Made by a program: the position numbers and the translations under genes
In this document: positions 15,401 through 24,244 of the stretch, in pieces
How positions within the stretch are numbered: position 1 is the first letter of the stretch
How the letters are laid out: each line of letters starts with the position of its first letter
Assembly: GCA_949297775.1 (NCBI GenBank)
Contig: CASFTM010000008.1
Span: forward strand, 1-64,000
Direction: 5' to 3'
DNA from: an uncultured bacterium
GTDB taxonomy: Bacteria > Elusimicrobiota > Elusimicrobia > Elusimicrobiales > Elusimicrobiaceae
Length of the DNA: 64,000 bases
The notes under the pieces: model-generated
Told to the model about the DNA's origin: nothing
The model's database searches: none
The model's input: only the letters and a program-made list of their open reading frames with translations

Positions 15401-18104
15401 ACTGACCGTATTTAACTATTTGTATGGTTCCATTGCCAATTATAAACAGTCCACCGGTTCCACCAACGCACTGGACCAGGCGCTGAATGTAAAGTTTGAC
15501 ACCTCTTCCCTGCCGTCCGTGCCGGATAATACGGCGGATACCAATCCCGCCGGAGAACGCTACGCCAACCGCAACTTCAGCACGATGGATTTTACCCAGC
15601 ACCGCGAATTCCGTTTCTTGCTGCACGGCGCTATGGAACAGGGCGGCGCGCGCCCGCTGGACCAGGCCGGTACGGAGTTCTTTTTAAAAGTAGGTACGGA
15701 TACCAACTACGATAAAGTAATCGTACCGACGGACTTCCGCGGTTGGCGTTTGATTTCGCTTAAAATGGTGGACTCCAACGGAGACGGCGTAGCCGACACC
15801 TTTCAAAACGCTTCCGATCCTTCTTATAACGTTCGGGTGGTAAACCACCGTGCGGTAGGCGGGATTTTAAATTTCAGCGAAATCAGTTTAATTTTAGCCG
15901 GCGTGCAGAAAGAGAGCGTGTACGAATACACGTTTACGCAAGAGGACTCCAGCCAAACGTGGTATGCCCGCGGCCTTTTGCAGCCCGGCTTGGCTTTGTA
16001 CAGCGATACGAATTGTACTATTTCCGCCGGGCGGGTGGAAACGGCTTCCGCACTGCCAGACGGCAGTTATCAGGTGGTGCTGGAGGACGGAAAAACGTAT
16101 ACCGCCGTGTTGGGGCCGGTTACCGCAAGTACGGGCAGCACGGGGGAAGTGTGGCTGAATGTCATTCACTTGGCGGAGGCCATCACGTTGGAGGGCACGG
16201 CCTACAAAGGGGATGTGGTGGTTAAATTGGATGGCTGGGGCAGTGCCGGAGCAAAGTATAAATATCAAGACAGCAATTTTGAAACTCCGCTTGCCGTAGC
16301 CAAAAACCAGGAAGTGACGGAAGAAGAATATTTCCTGAAAGTGGACAAAATTAAGGAATTTCCGATGGAAGCAAACTTGACGCGTTCTTCCACCGTAACG
16401 CCTTTGGTTACGGATACCACCGATTATAACACCATCAGCCTGTTGGATAAGGGCCAGGTGGACCGGCAGACGGCGGTTATCCGCGGGGATTTTAAAAAAG
16501 ACAATTTGCCCCAAATCGGGTTGGAATATACCACTGATACCGTGGAATATGACGCCATGCAGCGCAAAGACGATTCCCGTACCTACGGCGCCACCTTGAC
16601 GCACTCCGCCGGCGCGTTTAAAAACATTTCCGCCGGATATCACATTACCGATTCGTCCATTGACTACGACCGCGAAAAACATCTAGAGTCTTCCAACTAT
16701 TACAATACGGACGAAAACACCCAAAAAATGAATATGAAGGTAACCTACCAGCCGACAAACAATTTTAACTTTACGCCCAGTTATAATTTAACGAAAAGCA
16801 AAGAGGACCGCACCACCTATCAGCAAACGGATACGCAAAACATCAGCTACCCCAAAGCCATGACGCAGAGCACCGGTTTTAACAGTACCTGGAAAATCGC
16901 CAAATGGCTGGCTCCGTCGGTCAGCTACAATATTAGCACGGTGGAAAGCAATAACCTGACGGCCAAAACGCTTTCCGCTTCCGGGCAGCAGGTTAATGTC
17001 GGCGTGGGCGAAGTGAAAACGGTCAACCGTAACGCGGACGGAGGTATTTCTCTTACGCTGAACGGAAACGAAATTTTACCCAAAAGCAAATTATTTAATA
17101 CTTTTGTAATTTCTTCCAGCTACCGCATTCAGGATGCGGATTCTTGGTATGATGTGGACAGCGATTTTGATTCCCGCAAAGAATTGTGGATTCGCAGTTC
17201 GCTCAAAGACGTGGGAGAATACGGCTACCGCAAAAGTTTAATTTTGCGCGATACTTTTACGTCTACCCAGCGGTGGAGTCCGTTCTCGCAATACAATTTG
17301 GGCGGAGCCGCCGCGCCGCTTAAAACGGTTTCTATCATTAATAACTTTACCAAAACCTTGCAGACCAACGATGAAACCGGCACTTCGTACGATTCCACCA
17401 GCCTGACCTTGCCGGATATGACGTTTTCCATTTCCGATTTGGAAAAATTCTTTTACGGCGGCAAATGGTTCAGCTCCTCCAACTTAAAACTGCGCTACAG
17501 TATGGTGGAACAAACCACCACCAACAGCGATGAACAATACACCACCCAATACGGCGGAGATTTGCGCTTTATGCTGTTTAATTATTTTGACACGGTGCTT
17601 AACTATACGCGCAAAGTGTCCGACAAAACGGACCTGCGCGCCGGCACCAGCTTGGAGCGCGTGGAAGACAACGATGTTTCCGCGCAGACTTCTTTTTACA
17701 TCGGTTCTATGCGCGTAACGCCCAAACTGCTCTATACGTCACACGATAAATGGCTGGTGGCGGGGCAAATCAGCGAAAGCAGTACCGAAATGACGCCCAG
17801 CCTGAACCTGCGGTGGGACTTCAATATGCCGCGCGGTTTTAAACTGCCGTTTATTAACAAAATGTACAACGCCACCAACCGCGTGATTTGGAATACTACT
17901 TTTTCATTTACGGATAAAAAATCCCCGGTGGAAGTAACGGAGAACTACCAAAAATACGATTTCAGCACTTCACTGGATTACGAACTTTCGCAGAACCTGC
18001 GTTTTACGCTGGGCGGCGGGCTGACGGTATTGCAGCACGCATACGTCAAGACGGAAGACTATGTGGCCTATAACGTGGCCGCCAACGTGACGGTACAATT
18101 CTGA
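12447..18104 (+). CDS. giant SprA-like outer-membrane protein
   Basis: An 1885-residue exported protein with a signal peptide (MKILRLTVALSLFVQFVAAPVAGA). About residues 80-240 carry the SprA-type signature: LPLYGTSIALTGRYVLGFK, a MQQEMQLKMQGKILERVFVD stretch, then GDINLSLPETEF..YQKQLFGAK. Repeated GVDYTVDYASGIVTF modules follow, and the C-terminal ~500 residues are alternating aromatic beta-strands ending in Phe, as in large barrels. SprA forms the type IX secretion translocon in Bacteroidota, usually ~2,300-2,500 residues, so this is shorter. ATG 12447 is chosen because the signal peptide starts there. No other type IX genes are visible. comF follows 4 nt after the stop. Confidence 0.72.
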   Translation: MKILRLTVALSLFVQFVAAPVAGAESLPYSLVDKDQYSIFAEDQAAKEEEALTLQDPPDDAQLLKFTDEFWRQAVTAVDGAYKLDNEPEPIPDLTLLNPTLSLPLYGTSIALTGRYVLGFKMAAQKYKEDSNNDIEDRNTSTFEMQQEMQLKMQGKILERVFVDIDYDDQREEEKTLSVAYRGKPGELVQTAEFGDINLSLPETEFIAYQKQLFGAKMHLQHKNANLYLIGSQTKGSSKQKQFIGSSVSEIISLADTSYIRRTYYDLTFGGNVRPYIDDQGTLRYPVDRTAYDEWRSVMGSISPGTEEIYYYSNDSSTSSDYVPVDKTATDALGGGDYPAKWQLLTRGVDYTVDYASGIVTFKRTITAESVIAVDYRDTRGNQLSSVMGTPNTIKLIKTSNDQSVVSGAGISTETANKLELKTYYNIGAQKITQDNGKGNFILQLQDANGQAVTNPYYSYPTYINVDFNTGIFDLSYRINDAGLYATTPTSSKNLAFKIQYESTVKTYFIESNIVIESETVKLNGRTLTRNNDYYIDYTSGFITFYKGDEITENSVIDITYDTTSGSSSNNAVMGGRLDYKLFDKIVMGATMLQEGGEKPSTVPQVGDYGKDLLVYGADINGKDIKLAEPLSVDFSAEVAKSKKDQNLFGYAMVDSMNETTEQVGGSMIFRDWIFASNPSGKPAFLNSIHWDTQDLPALEINPHAIANYNDKQQVLILNYDFTLPATTIDQSTGQPFLNEEGRDEVSIVYPLSTSGMDLSSKTSFELTMLGEANGPQVNFTFGNISEYSDNSTGMNTQCGTNVPKTEDIYCRNTLAPNEDIGWLFTNPDGTEERYNPFVNNVYNPESQPNGRIDTQDLNGNGVYDAESVPLQGNFGFAGAAIEGMNNNTASNTAWTTYTMPLLLSDAEKDQWTAVRHLRITVKLTDEMKRAGKLKGQIKIANVSLSGTAWNPQDDTDPDVFSVAGINNVDSTTYEPIFADTTGDGLTVFNYLYGSIANYKQSTGSTNALDQALNVKFDTSSLPSVPDNTADTNPAGERYANRNFSTMDFTQHREFRFLLHGAMEQGGARPLDQAGTEFFLKVGTDTNYDKVIVPTDFRGWRLISLKMVDSNGDGVADTFQNASDPSYNVRVVNHRAVGGILNFSEISLILAGVQKESVYEYTFTQEDSSQTWYARGLLQPGLALYSDTNCTISAGRVETASALPDGSYQVVLEDGKTYTAVLGPVTASTGSTGEVWLNVIHLAEAITLEGTAYKGDVVVKLDGWGSAGAKYKYQDSNFETPLAVAKNQEVTEEEYFLKVDKIKEFPMEANLTRSSTVTPLVTDTTDYNTISLLDKGQVDRQTAVIRGDFKKDNLPQIGLEYTTDTVEYDAMQRKDDSRTYGATLTHSAGAFKNISAGYHITDSSIDYDREKHLESSNYYNTDENTQKMNMKVTYQPTNNFNFTPSYNLTKSKEDRTTYQQTDTQNISYPKAMTQSTGFNSTWKIAKWLAPSVSYNISTVESNNLTAKTLSASGQQVNVGVGEVKTVNRNADGGISLTLNGNEILPKSKLFNTFVISSSYRIQDADSWYDVDSDFDSRKELWIRSSLKDVGEYGYRKSLILRDTFTSTQRWSPFSQYNLGGAAAPLKTVSIINNFTKTLQTNDETGTSYDSTSLTLPDMTFSISDLEKFFYGGKWFSSSNLKLRYSMVEQTTTNSDEQYTTQYGGDLRFMLFNYFDTVLNYTRKVSDKTDLRAGTSLERVEDNDVSAQTSFYIGSMRVTPKLLYTSHDKWLVAGQISESSTEMTPSLNLRWDFNMPRGFKLPFINKMYNATNRVIWNTTFSFTDKKSPVEVTENYQKYDFSTSLDYELSQNLRFTLGGGLTVLQHAYVKTEDYVAYNVAANVTVQF

Positions 18105-18108
18105 TCCT

Positions 18109-18840
18109 ATGCAAAACACCTGCCGCCAGTTGCTTAAACTTTTCTTGCATTTTTGGTTTCCGCGCACTTGTTTCGCCTGCGGGCGGGATTTGGCGTGGCG
18201 AACGGAAGATCCTCTTTGCCCGGGTTGCGCCGGCTCCTTAACACCGCCCGGCCCGCTTATTTGCCAGCGGTGCGGGGCCGCGCTTAAAAGCGGCGGGGCG
18301 CATTGTTATGCCTGCCGCGGCGGCAAAGCCCGCCAATACAAGTGCCGGATGATTCGGGCTTCGTTTGTGTTTAACCCTTCTTCGCGCGCGTTGGTACACG
18401 CGCTAAAATACGCCAATGCCGACTATTTGGCCCGGTATATGGGGCGGCTGATGGGAAGAGAATTTGCCCAATACCCGGAGCTGTCGGAAGCGGAAGTGTT
18501 GGTTCCGGTACCGCTGTTTCCCAAACGGTGCCGCCGGCGCGGGTATAACCAAAGCGAACTGCTGGCGCGTGCCCTGGCGGAGACAATCGGCCTGCCGGTT
18601 AACACCGCCGCGCTGGCGCGCGTGCGCGATACCGTCAGCCAAACCACCTTGGGGCGTGCAGGGAGGCTGGCCAATATGTCCGGCGCGTTTTTATGCACGC
18701 GCCCGGCTGAACTAAAGGGGAAAGTGGTTTTGCTGGTGGACGATGTAGCCACTACCGGCGCTACGCTGGAAGGCTGTGCACAGGCCCTGCGTGCGGCGGG
18801 AGCCAAAAAAGTGTACGCGTACACTTTCGCACGGGAATAG
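18109..18840 (+). CDS. comF: ComF family phosphoribosyltransferase-like protein
   Basis: A 243-residue protein. The N-terminal zinc-binding region has four Cys pairs (CFAC at 21-24, then LCPGC, CQRC and CYAC). The C-terminal PRTase domain contains VLLVDDVATTGATL, the PRPP loop, and the family block RRRGYNQSELLA. ComF supports DNA uptake in competent bacteria; type IV pili also feature in uptake, but the link here is only suggestive. It starts 4 nt after the SprA-like gene and is probably co-transcribed. Confidence 0.88.
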   Translation: MQNTCRQLLKLFLHFWFPRTCFACGRDLAWRTEDPLCPGCAGSLTPPGPLICQRCGAALKSGGAHCYACRGGKARQYKCRMIRASFVFNPSSRALVHALKYANADYLARYMGRLMGREFAQYPELSEAEVLVPVPLFPKRCRRRGYNQSELLARALAETIGLPVNTAALARVRDTVSQTTLGRAGRLANMSGAFLCTRPAELKGKVVLLVDDVATTGATLEGCAQALRAAGAKKVYAYTFARE

Positions 18841-18864
18841 GACTTTCGGCCCCAGCCTGATCCG

Positions 18865-18892
18865 TTAAAAAAGCCGGCCCCTTAGGACCGGC
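18865..18892 (-). terminator. terminator of the radC-cyuA transcript
   Basis: On the - strand AGCCGGTCC pairs with GGGCCGGCT (one mismatch region) and is followed by six T. Confidence 0.7.
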
Positions 18893-18913
18893 TGAAGCAT
18901 ACTTTGGAAAAGC

Positions 18914-20203
18914 TTATCTGTTGCATTTTTCCTGCATAATATCCACAATCATCGGGTCCACTTGGCTCATCCCAACGCTGGAAATGGAGCCCAAGTTTTG
19001 GATGGTTTCCTCGGCAGTTTTGCCGACAAAGCCTTCCACTTCGGTAATGCCGTAATCATGTATAGCCATATAAGCCGCGCGGATGGCGGCGTCGGTGGAG
19101 CTGACCACTTTTAACGCGCATCCGCTTTTGGCGCCGTCGCAGAGCATGCCGCCAATGTCGCTAATGATGTTGTTAATCGCCAGCGTGACGGCGGGCACGC
19201 ATTTGCCGCGCTGTTGGTAAACAATGGCGGCGGACGCTCCCACTCCGGCGGCAATGGCGCAGCCGCAAATGGGCGCCAACTCTCCGGTGAATACTTTTAC
19301 GTAGCCGTTTAACAGGTGGGAAAGGGCAATGCTTTTTAAGATGGTGGTTTCATCCGCTTCCATTTCTTTGCCTACTTTCCAAGGGACCAAAATCGTTACT
19401 ACTCCCTGGTTGCCCGACTCGCCGCTGGCCATAACGGGCACGGCTTGTCCGTCCATACGGGCGTCCGCCGCGCAGGCGGTTAAGATTTTGGTGGAAGACA
19501 GTAAATCCATTTGCAGCAGTTTCTTGCGAACCAATTCCTTGATGTAAAAGCCGACTTTTTGCAAAGCTTGGCCCATTTCGGCGGCTTTCAAATTCATTTC
19601 TACGCCTTTTTTGATGTAGGCCAAGTCCTCGCTATCGGCGTTGTCGGCGGCGTCCAGCAAATCCTGCAGGGTGGCTTTTTTAAGCGCTTGTTTGAAATCT
19701 TGCGCGCCTTGGGTGTGATGGGAAAGCGGCAGCCGGTTGATTTTTACGGCGTCCCCTCCGGATAAATAGACGACTTCCGTATGGCTGCCGGCAATAATAC
19801 ACTTGGCTTTTTTGCCGCTTGCCCCCGTCAGTTCGGCTTCAATATAAAACCCGTGCACTCCCGGCGCAACTTCCAGGTGCACCTGGCGGCGGGCCAGCAT
19901 TTCTTTGGCGGAGGCAACAATTTTTTTGTCGGCTTTGGACAGAATTTCCATATTTAATTCCGGCGCGGCCAGCAAAACCCCGATGGCGGCCGCCAGCAGG
20001 TTGCCTTTTTCGCCGTCCGTGTTGGGAATACGTACCCCCATGCCGTTTTTGTAAGTCCCTGCATCCAGCCGCAGGCGCGCCATAGCGATAGGTTCGCCCA
20101 ACTCTTTAGACGCATACGCCGCACACAGTGCGACGGATACCGGCTCCGTACAACCCAGTGCCGGATAAACTTGGTATTTTAATACTTCTTTCAATAAGTT
20201 CAT
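18914..20203 (-). CDS. cyuA: L-cysteine desulfidase / UPF0597 (CyuA-like)
   Basis: A 429-residue protein of the serine dehydratase alpha-like UPF0597 family. YPALGCTEPVSVAL at the N-terminus places Cys18, and CGCAIAAGVGASA plus GMLCDGAKSGCA give the further cysteines expected to hold an iron-sulfur cluster. It should split L-cysteine into pyruvate, ammonia and sulfide, fitting amino-acid fermentation. Its ATG overlaps the radC stop by 4 nt (ATGA), so it is translated as the second gene of that operon. Confidence 0.85.
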   Translation of the reverse strand: MNLLKEVLKYQVYPALGCTEPVSVALCAAYASKELGEPIAMARLRLDAGTYKNGMGVRIPNTDGEKGNLLAAAIGVLLAAPELNMEILSKADKKIVASAKEMLARRQVHLEVAPGVHGFYIEAELTGASGKKAKCIIAGSHTEVVYLSGGDAVKINRLPLSHHTQGAQDFKQALKKATLQDLLDAADNADSEDLAYIKKGVEMNLKAAEMGQALQKVGFYIKELVRKKLLQMDLLSSTKILTACAADARMDGQAVPVMASGESGNQGVVTILVPWKVGKEMEADETTILKSIALSHLLNGYVKVFTGELAPICGCAIAAGVGASAAIVYQQRGKCVPAVTLAINNIISDIGGMLCDGAKSGCALKVVSSTDAAIRAAYMAIHDYGITEVEGFVGKTAEETIQNLGSISSVGMSQVDPMIVDIMQEKCNR

Positions 20204-20889
20204 TCTATTTTCCCGTTAGCTTTTAAACTATAATGGGAGCCTTTCCCCACGATAATATGGTCATGTACGGAGATGCCAAACAAAGCGGCCGCGCGGATAA
20301 CGTCCTGTGTCAGGTCAATGTCTTCCTGCGAGGGGGTTGCATCGCCGGACGGGTGGTTGTGCACCAAAATAATGGCTGCGGCTTTGGCCGCAAGCGCGCA
20401 TTCCACAATTTTGCGCGGCGAAACCGCCACCCGGTCAATCAGCCCCGAGGCCACCACCTGCGTCCCCATAACGGTATTGCGTACTGAAAGGTAAATAACT
20501 TCCAGGCATTCTTCTTTCTTTCCCGCCAAAGAGGCTTTGCAATATTCCAGCACTTGCTTGGGGGTGCGGATGGTGATGCGGTCTTTTACTTCGTCCAGCG
20601 AATATTTTTTGAATACTGCGCGGATTAATTTTAAAAACTGTGCCGTATTTTCCCCAACGCCGGGAACGGAAACGAGTTGGGCGGAGTCTGCGTCCAGCAC
20701 GGCGGCCAGCGAGCCGAATTTTTTTAAAAGGGCCCAGGCAATGGGTTTGGTGTCTTTGCGCGCGATGGCGTACGTCAGCAAAAGTTCCAGGGTTTCGTGG
20801 TCTAAAAAAGAGTCCAGCCCGGCCGAAGCGAATTTTTCCCGGATGCGTTGACGGTGCCCGATGTAAGACGGCCTGTTATTGTTTGGCAT
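20200..20889 (-). CDS. radC: RadC family (JAB/MPN-domain) protein
   Basis: A 229-residue protein with an N-terminal helix-hairpin-helix region (about 60-75, VSVPGVGENTAQFL) and a C-terminal JAB-type domain whose metal site VHNHPSGDATPSQEDID is complete. The historical DNA-repair role is doubtful; the biochemical role is unknown. AGGAAAC precedes the ATG. Divergent from lpd. Confidence 0.9.
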   Translation of the reverse strand: MPNNNRPSYIGHRQRIREKFASAGLDSFLDHETLELLLTYAIARKDTKPIAWALLKKFGSLAAVLDADSAQLVSVPGVGENTAQFLKLIRAVFKKYSLDEVKDRITIRTPKQVLEYCKASLAGKKEECLEVIYLSVRNTVMGTQVVASGLIDRVAVSPRKIVECALAAKAAAIILVHNHPSGDATPSQEDIDLTQDVIRAAALFGISVHDHIIVGKGSHYSLKANGKIE

Positions 20890-20968
20890 AGTGTTTCCTG
20901 TTTTTTATTATACCGTTTTTAATGCTACAATAGGTATAATCAAAACGCCGTACGGAAGGGGGCACTTT

Positions 20969-22339
20969 ATGAAGAATATAGTAGTGATTGGCGGAGGGCC
21001 CGGCGGATATCCGGCCGCTTTAAAAGCCGCCGCGCTGGGAGCCAAAGTAACATTGGTGGAAAAAAATAAATTAGGAGGCGTATGCCTAAATTGCGGGTGT
21101 ATCCCTTCCAAATCGCTCCTGGACGCCGCGCACCGTTTTCATACGGCACGGCATTTGCCCTCGTTGTGTACAGACGGTGCGCAAGAAGCGGCGGAAGCGC
21201 TGTTTGCCGCCCGTTCGTGGGACAAAATAAAAGCCCGCCAGCAGGCTGCCACCCGCAAGCTTACGCAGGGGATTGCTTTTTTGCTTAAAAAATCCGGGGT
21301 GGAGGTAATCCAGGGGGAGGCCTCTTTTGTAGAGGAACACACCATACACGTAAAATGTGCCGACGGTACCGAAAAAGACCTGCCGTGCGACGGGGTGATT
21401 TTAGCAACCGGATCGGAAGCGTTTTTCCCGCCGTCGTTTGACCAATTAAAAGATAAAATTTACGACAATTCCACCGTGTTTGATATGCCCGCGCTTCCCA
21501 AGTCTATGGTTATAATCGGCGGGGGCGTCATCGGTTGTGAAATGGCAGATTTGTTAAACGCATTGGGAGTGGAAGTGAGCGTGGTGGAAATGCAGCCGCG
21601 CATTTTGCCGCTGGAAGATGAAAACGCCGCGCGCGTGCTGTTCCAGGCGCTTTCCAAGCGCGGCGTCGCTTTCCACACGGGCGCCAGCGCCACGGCCTGC
21701 ACCGCGGACGCAAATGGCTTTGCCCTTACCCTTTCCGACGGGAAAACCCTGCAGGTCCAAGCCGTGTTGGCCGCCATTGGGCGCACGGTGGATTTGGGCG
21801 CGCTGCATTTGGAAAATATCGGAGTGGAATGGACCCGAAAAGGCGTAAAAGTGAATCCGGAAACGCTCCAATTAAAAAATGATATTTATGCGGTGGGGGA
21901 CGTAAACGGCCTGTTCCAACTGGCGCACGCCGCCAGCCGCCAGGGCGAAGTGGCCGCCAGCAATTTGTGCGGCGTGCCGGCGGTGTACTATAACGAAAGC
22001 GTGCCGCGCGCTATCTATACCTCGCCCGAAATTGCCGCAGTGGGCCTTTCGCGTGCGCAGGCCGAAGCCAAAGGAATTACCGTTAAAAGCCACAAGGCCT
22101 TTTTGCTGGCCAACGGCCGCGCTGTCGCCCAGGAGCAAACCGAAGGCTATTATGAGCTTTTTGGTGACGCGCAAACCGGGCTTTTGTTGGGGGCCGTATT
22201 GGCGGGGGCTTATGCCACCGAGCTTATTCACGCGGTCAGTGTGGCGTTAGCCGCCCAGATGACGGTGGAGCAGTTCCGGGAAGTTATCTTTGCCCACCCT
22301 ACTTTTGCCGAGTCTTTGGGGGAGGCCGCCGCTAAATGA
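20969..22339 (+). CDS. lpd: dihydrolipoyl dehydrogenase
   Basis: A 456-residue flavoprotein that reoxidises protein-bound dihydrolipoamide with NAD+. FAD site GGGPGGYPAA (8-17), redox pair Cys39/Cys44 in GGVCLNCGCIPSK (with an extra Cys42), NAD site IIGGGVIGCEMADLL, and C-terminal His443...Glu448 (HPTFAE) are all present. Start 20969 follows GGAAGGGGG. No 2-oxoacid dehydrogenase or glycine-cleavage gene adjoins it; the nearby buk and ptb recall the Bacillus bkd operon, so a role in branched-chain oxoacid metabolism is possible. Confidence 0.9.
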   Translation: MKNIVVIGGGPGGYPAALKAAALGAKVTLVEKNKLGGVCLNCGCIPSKSLLDAAHRFHTARHLPSLCTDGAQEAAEALFAARSWDKIKARQQAATRKLTQGIAFLLKKSGVEVIQGEASFVEEHTIHVKCADGTEKDLPCDGVILATGSEAFFPPSFDQLKDKIYDNSTVFDMPALPKSMVIIGGGVIGCEMADLLNALGVEVSVVEMQPRILPLEDENAARVLFQALSKRGVAFHTGASATACTADANGFALTLSDGKTLQVQAVLAAIGRTVDLGALHLENIGVEWTRKGVKVNPETLQLKNDIYAVGDVNGLFQLAHAASRQGEVAASNLCGVPAVYYNESVPRAIYTSPEIAAVGLSRAQAEAKGITVKSHKAFLLANGRAVAQEQTEGYYELFGDAQTGLLLGAVLAGAYATELIHAVSVALAAQMTVEQFREVIFAHPTFAESLGEAAAK

Positions 22340-23046
22340 AGGCGTTTTGTGTGGTACTCGTCCGCCCGCGCGACCCCAATAATATCGGGGCGTGTGCGCG
22401 GGCGATGGGCAACTTCGGCTTGTCTGATTTGCGGGTGGTGGACCCATATCCACCCGTCTGGCGCGAAGCCGTCAGCGCGGTGGGCGTATCGGATATTTTA
22501 ACAAAGGCCCTCTGCTGTTCTACCCTGGATGAAGCGCTGCGGGACGCACAGTTTTCCCTGGCGTCCACCGCTCTTAAAAACCGGGAAATTAAACAGGAAA
22601 TTATCCCGCTTCCGCACTTAAACGAGCGTTTGGCGCAAGAGCCGTCCGAACAGATTGCCCTGGTGTTTGGCAACGAAAAAAGTGGCCTTTCCAACGAAGA
22701 TATAGAACGCTGCGATGCCGTGCTGAATATCCCCACGGTTTCCAAACAGCCGTCCGTCAACTTGGCCCAAGCCGTGATTTTAACGTGCTACGAGCTTTCC
22801 CGCCGCCCAGATTTTGCCGCGCTGCGCACCCCTGGTTCCGGCCCGCAGCTGCCTACGGACGCACAAAAAGAAATTTTTATTGCCGCCGCGGACGTTTTGT
22901 TTGAAAAATCCGGTTTTAAAACCGATTTTTCTTCCGCTCAGCGCAAAGCCATCCTGCGCCATATGCTTACCCGGCAGGGGCTGTCTCGCGAACAGCTGTT
23001 TTTCCTTAAAAAATGGGCTGAAAAATTAACCGCCAAACTGCCCTAA
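22336..23046 (+). CDS. SPOUT (TrmJ/TrmH-type) RNA methyltransferase
   Basis: A 236-residue S-adenosylmethionine-dependent RNA 2'-O-methyltransferase. Knot motifs are evident: VRPRDPNNIGACARAMGNFG, LVFGNEKSGLSNEDI and PTVSKQPSVNLAQAV, the last resembling TrmJ (tRNA position 32). A C-terminal helical extension of about 75 residues fits TrmJ-like proteins. ATGA overlap with lpd shows translational coupling. Confidence 0.85.
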   Translation: MKAFCVVLVRPRDPNNIGACARAMGNFGLSDLRVVDPYPPVWREAVSAVGVSDILTKALCCSTLDEALRDAQFSLASTALKNREIKQEIIPLPHLNERLAQEPSEQIALVFGNEKSGLSNEDIERCDAVLNIPTVSKQPSVNLAQAVILTCYELSRRPDFAALRTPGSGPQLPTDAQKEIFIAAADVLFEKSGFKTDFSSAQRKAILRHMLTRQGLSREQLFFLKKWAEKLTAKLP

Positions 23047-23099
23047 ATCCGGCGGCTAAAGTGCTCATATTTTGTTAAAATATATAAAAAGGGGGAAAA

Positions 23100-24212
23100 A
23101 TGGCTTACAACATTTTGGTCATAAACCCGGGGTCCACCTCGGATGACATCGGTTACTACCGCGGTGATAAGCCCGTGTTTGAAGTAACCGTGCGCTATTC
23201 CCTGACAGATTTGGAGCCTTACGAAGGCAAAAATGTAACCGAACAGCTGCCGCTGCGGCGCAAGCTGATTTTGGATTATTTATTGGACCATAAAGTCCCG
23301 CTGAAAGAAATTGACGCCGTCATCGGGCGCGGCGGTTTTATCCACGCCTTGGAAGGCGGCGTGTACGCGGTAAACGACCAAATGGTAAGCGATTTGGAAA
23401 CCGGACGCTACGGCGGCATACACCCCAGCAATCTGGGCGGTATTTTGGCAAAAGAGATTGCCCAGTACGCCGACTGCCCCAGCTTTATTGCCAACCCGGT
23501 GGTAATTGACGAACTTCAGCCGGTGGCGCGCTATTCGGGTATGCCCGAGAATCCGCGTGTTTCCATTTTTCACGCATTAAGCCAAAAACGTGTGGCCCGG
23601 ATGATTGCTGAAAAATTGGGCAAAACGTATGAAACCGTGAACTGCATTGTCTGCCACGGCGGCGGCGGGGTTACCGTCGGCGCCCACCGGAAGGGCAAAG
23701 TGGTGGATGTGAACAACGGCTACGAAGGAGACGGCCCGATGACCCCCCAACGAAGCGGCGGCACGCCCAACGCGGGGCTGGTGCAGATGTGCTTTTCGGG
23801 CAAGTACACCTTGCGCGATATGCGCCTGAAAATGCGCGGCAAAGGAGGGCTGGTGGCGTATACCGGCACGTCGGACGTAAAAGATTTGGAAGAATTTATC
23901 CGCACCGGGGAAAAGCGCCCCGGCTCGCTCATCTTCTGCAGCCGCGAAGAAGCCAAACTGGCCGAAGACGCGATGATTTACCAAATTGCCAAATACATTG
24001 GCTCTATGGCGGTGGTGTTGGAGGGCAAGGTGGACTTTATCGCCTTAACGGGCGGACTGATGCACAGCAAAACCATTCCGCAGGAACTCAGCCGGTATGT
24101 AGGGTGGATTGCTCCGGTGTATGTGTTCCCCGGAAGCGAAGAAAAGGATGCCCTGCGCGAAGCCGCCGTGCGCGCCTTGAATAACCCTAAGATTATTAAG
24201 CAGTACAGTTGA
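23100..24212 (+). CDS. buk: butyrate kinase (branched-chain acid kinase)
   Basis: A 370-residue acetokinase-family enzyme that makes ATP from butyryl- (or isobutyryl-/isovaleryl-) phosphate. VINPGSTSDDIG is the N-terminal phosphate site; GRGGFIHALEGG, CHGGGGVTVGAH and GDGPMTPQRSGG are Buk hallmarks. AAAGGGGGAAAA precedes ATG. The next gene supplies its substrate, giving substrate-level phosphorylation from acyl-CoA. Confidence 0.93.
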   Translation: MAYNILVINPGSTSDDIGYYRGDKPVFEVTVRYSLTDLEPYEGKNVTEQLPLRRKLILDYLLDHKVPLKEIDAVIGRGGFIHALEGGVYAVNDQMVSDLETGRYGGIHPSNLGGILAKEIAQYADCPSFIANPVVIDELQPVARYSGMPENPRVSIFHALSQKRVARMIAEKLGKTYETVNCIVCHGGGGVTVGAHRKGKVVDVNNGYEGDGPMTPQRSGGTPNAGLVQMCFSGKYTLRDMRLKMRGKGGLVAYTGTSDVKDLEEFIRTGEKRPGSLIFCSREEAKLAEDAMIYQIAKYIGSMAVVLEGKVDFIALTGGLMHSKTIPQELSRYVGWIAPVYVFPGSEEKDALREAAVRALNNPKIIKQYS

Positions 24213-24244
24213 TTTTGCAGTATCACTTAAGGAGAAAGAAAAGT

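Noticed and set aside
14721-15626. 301-codon open frame on the - strand within the SprA-like gene
   Set aside because: A shadow of the long + strand gene: no ribosome site, low-complexity translation and no family resemblance.
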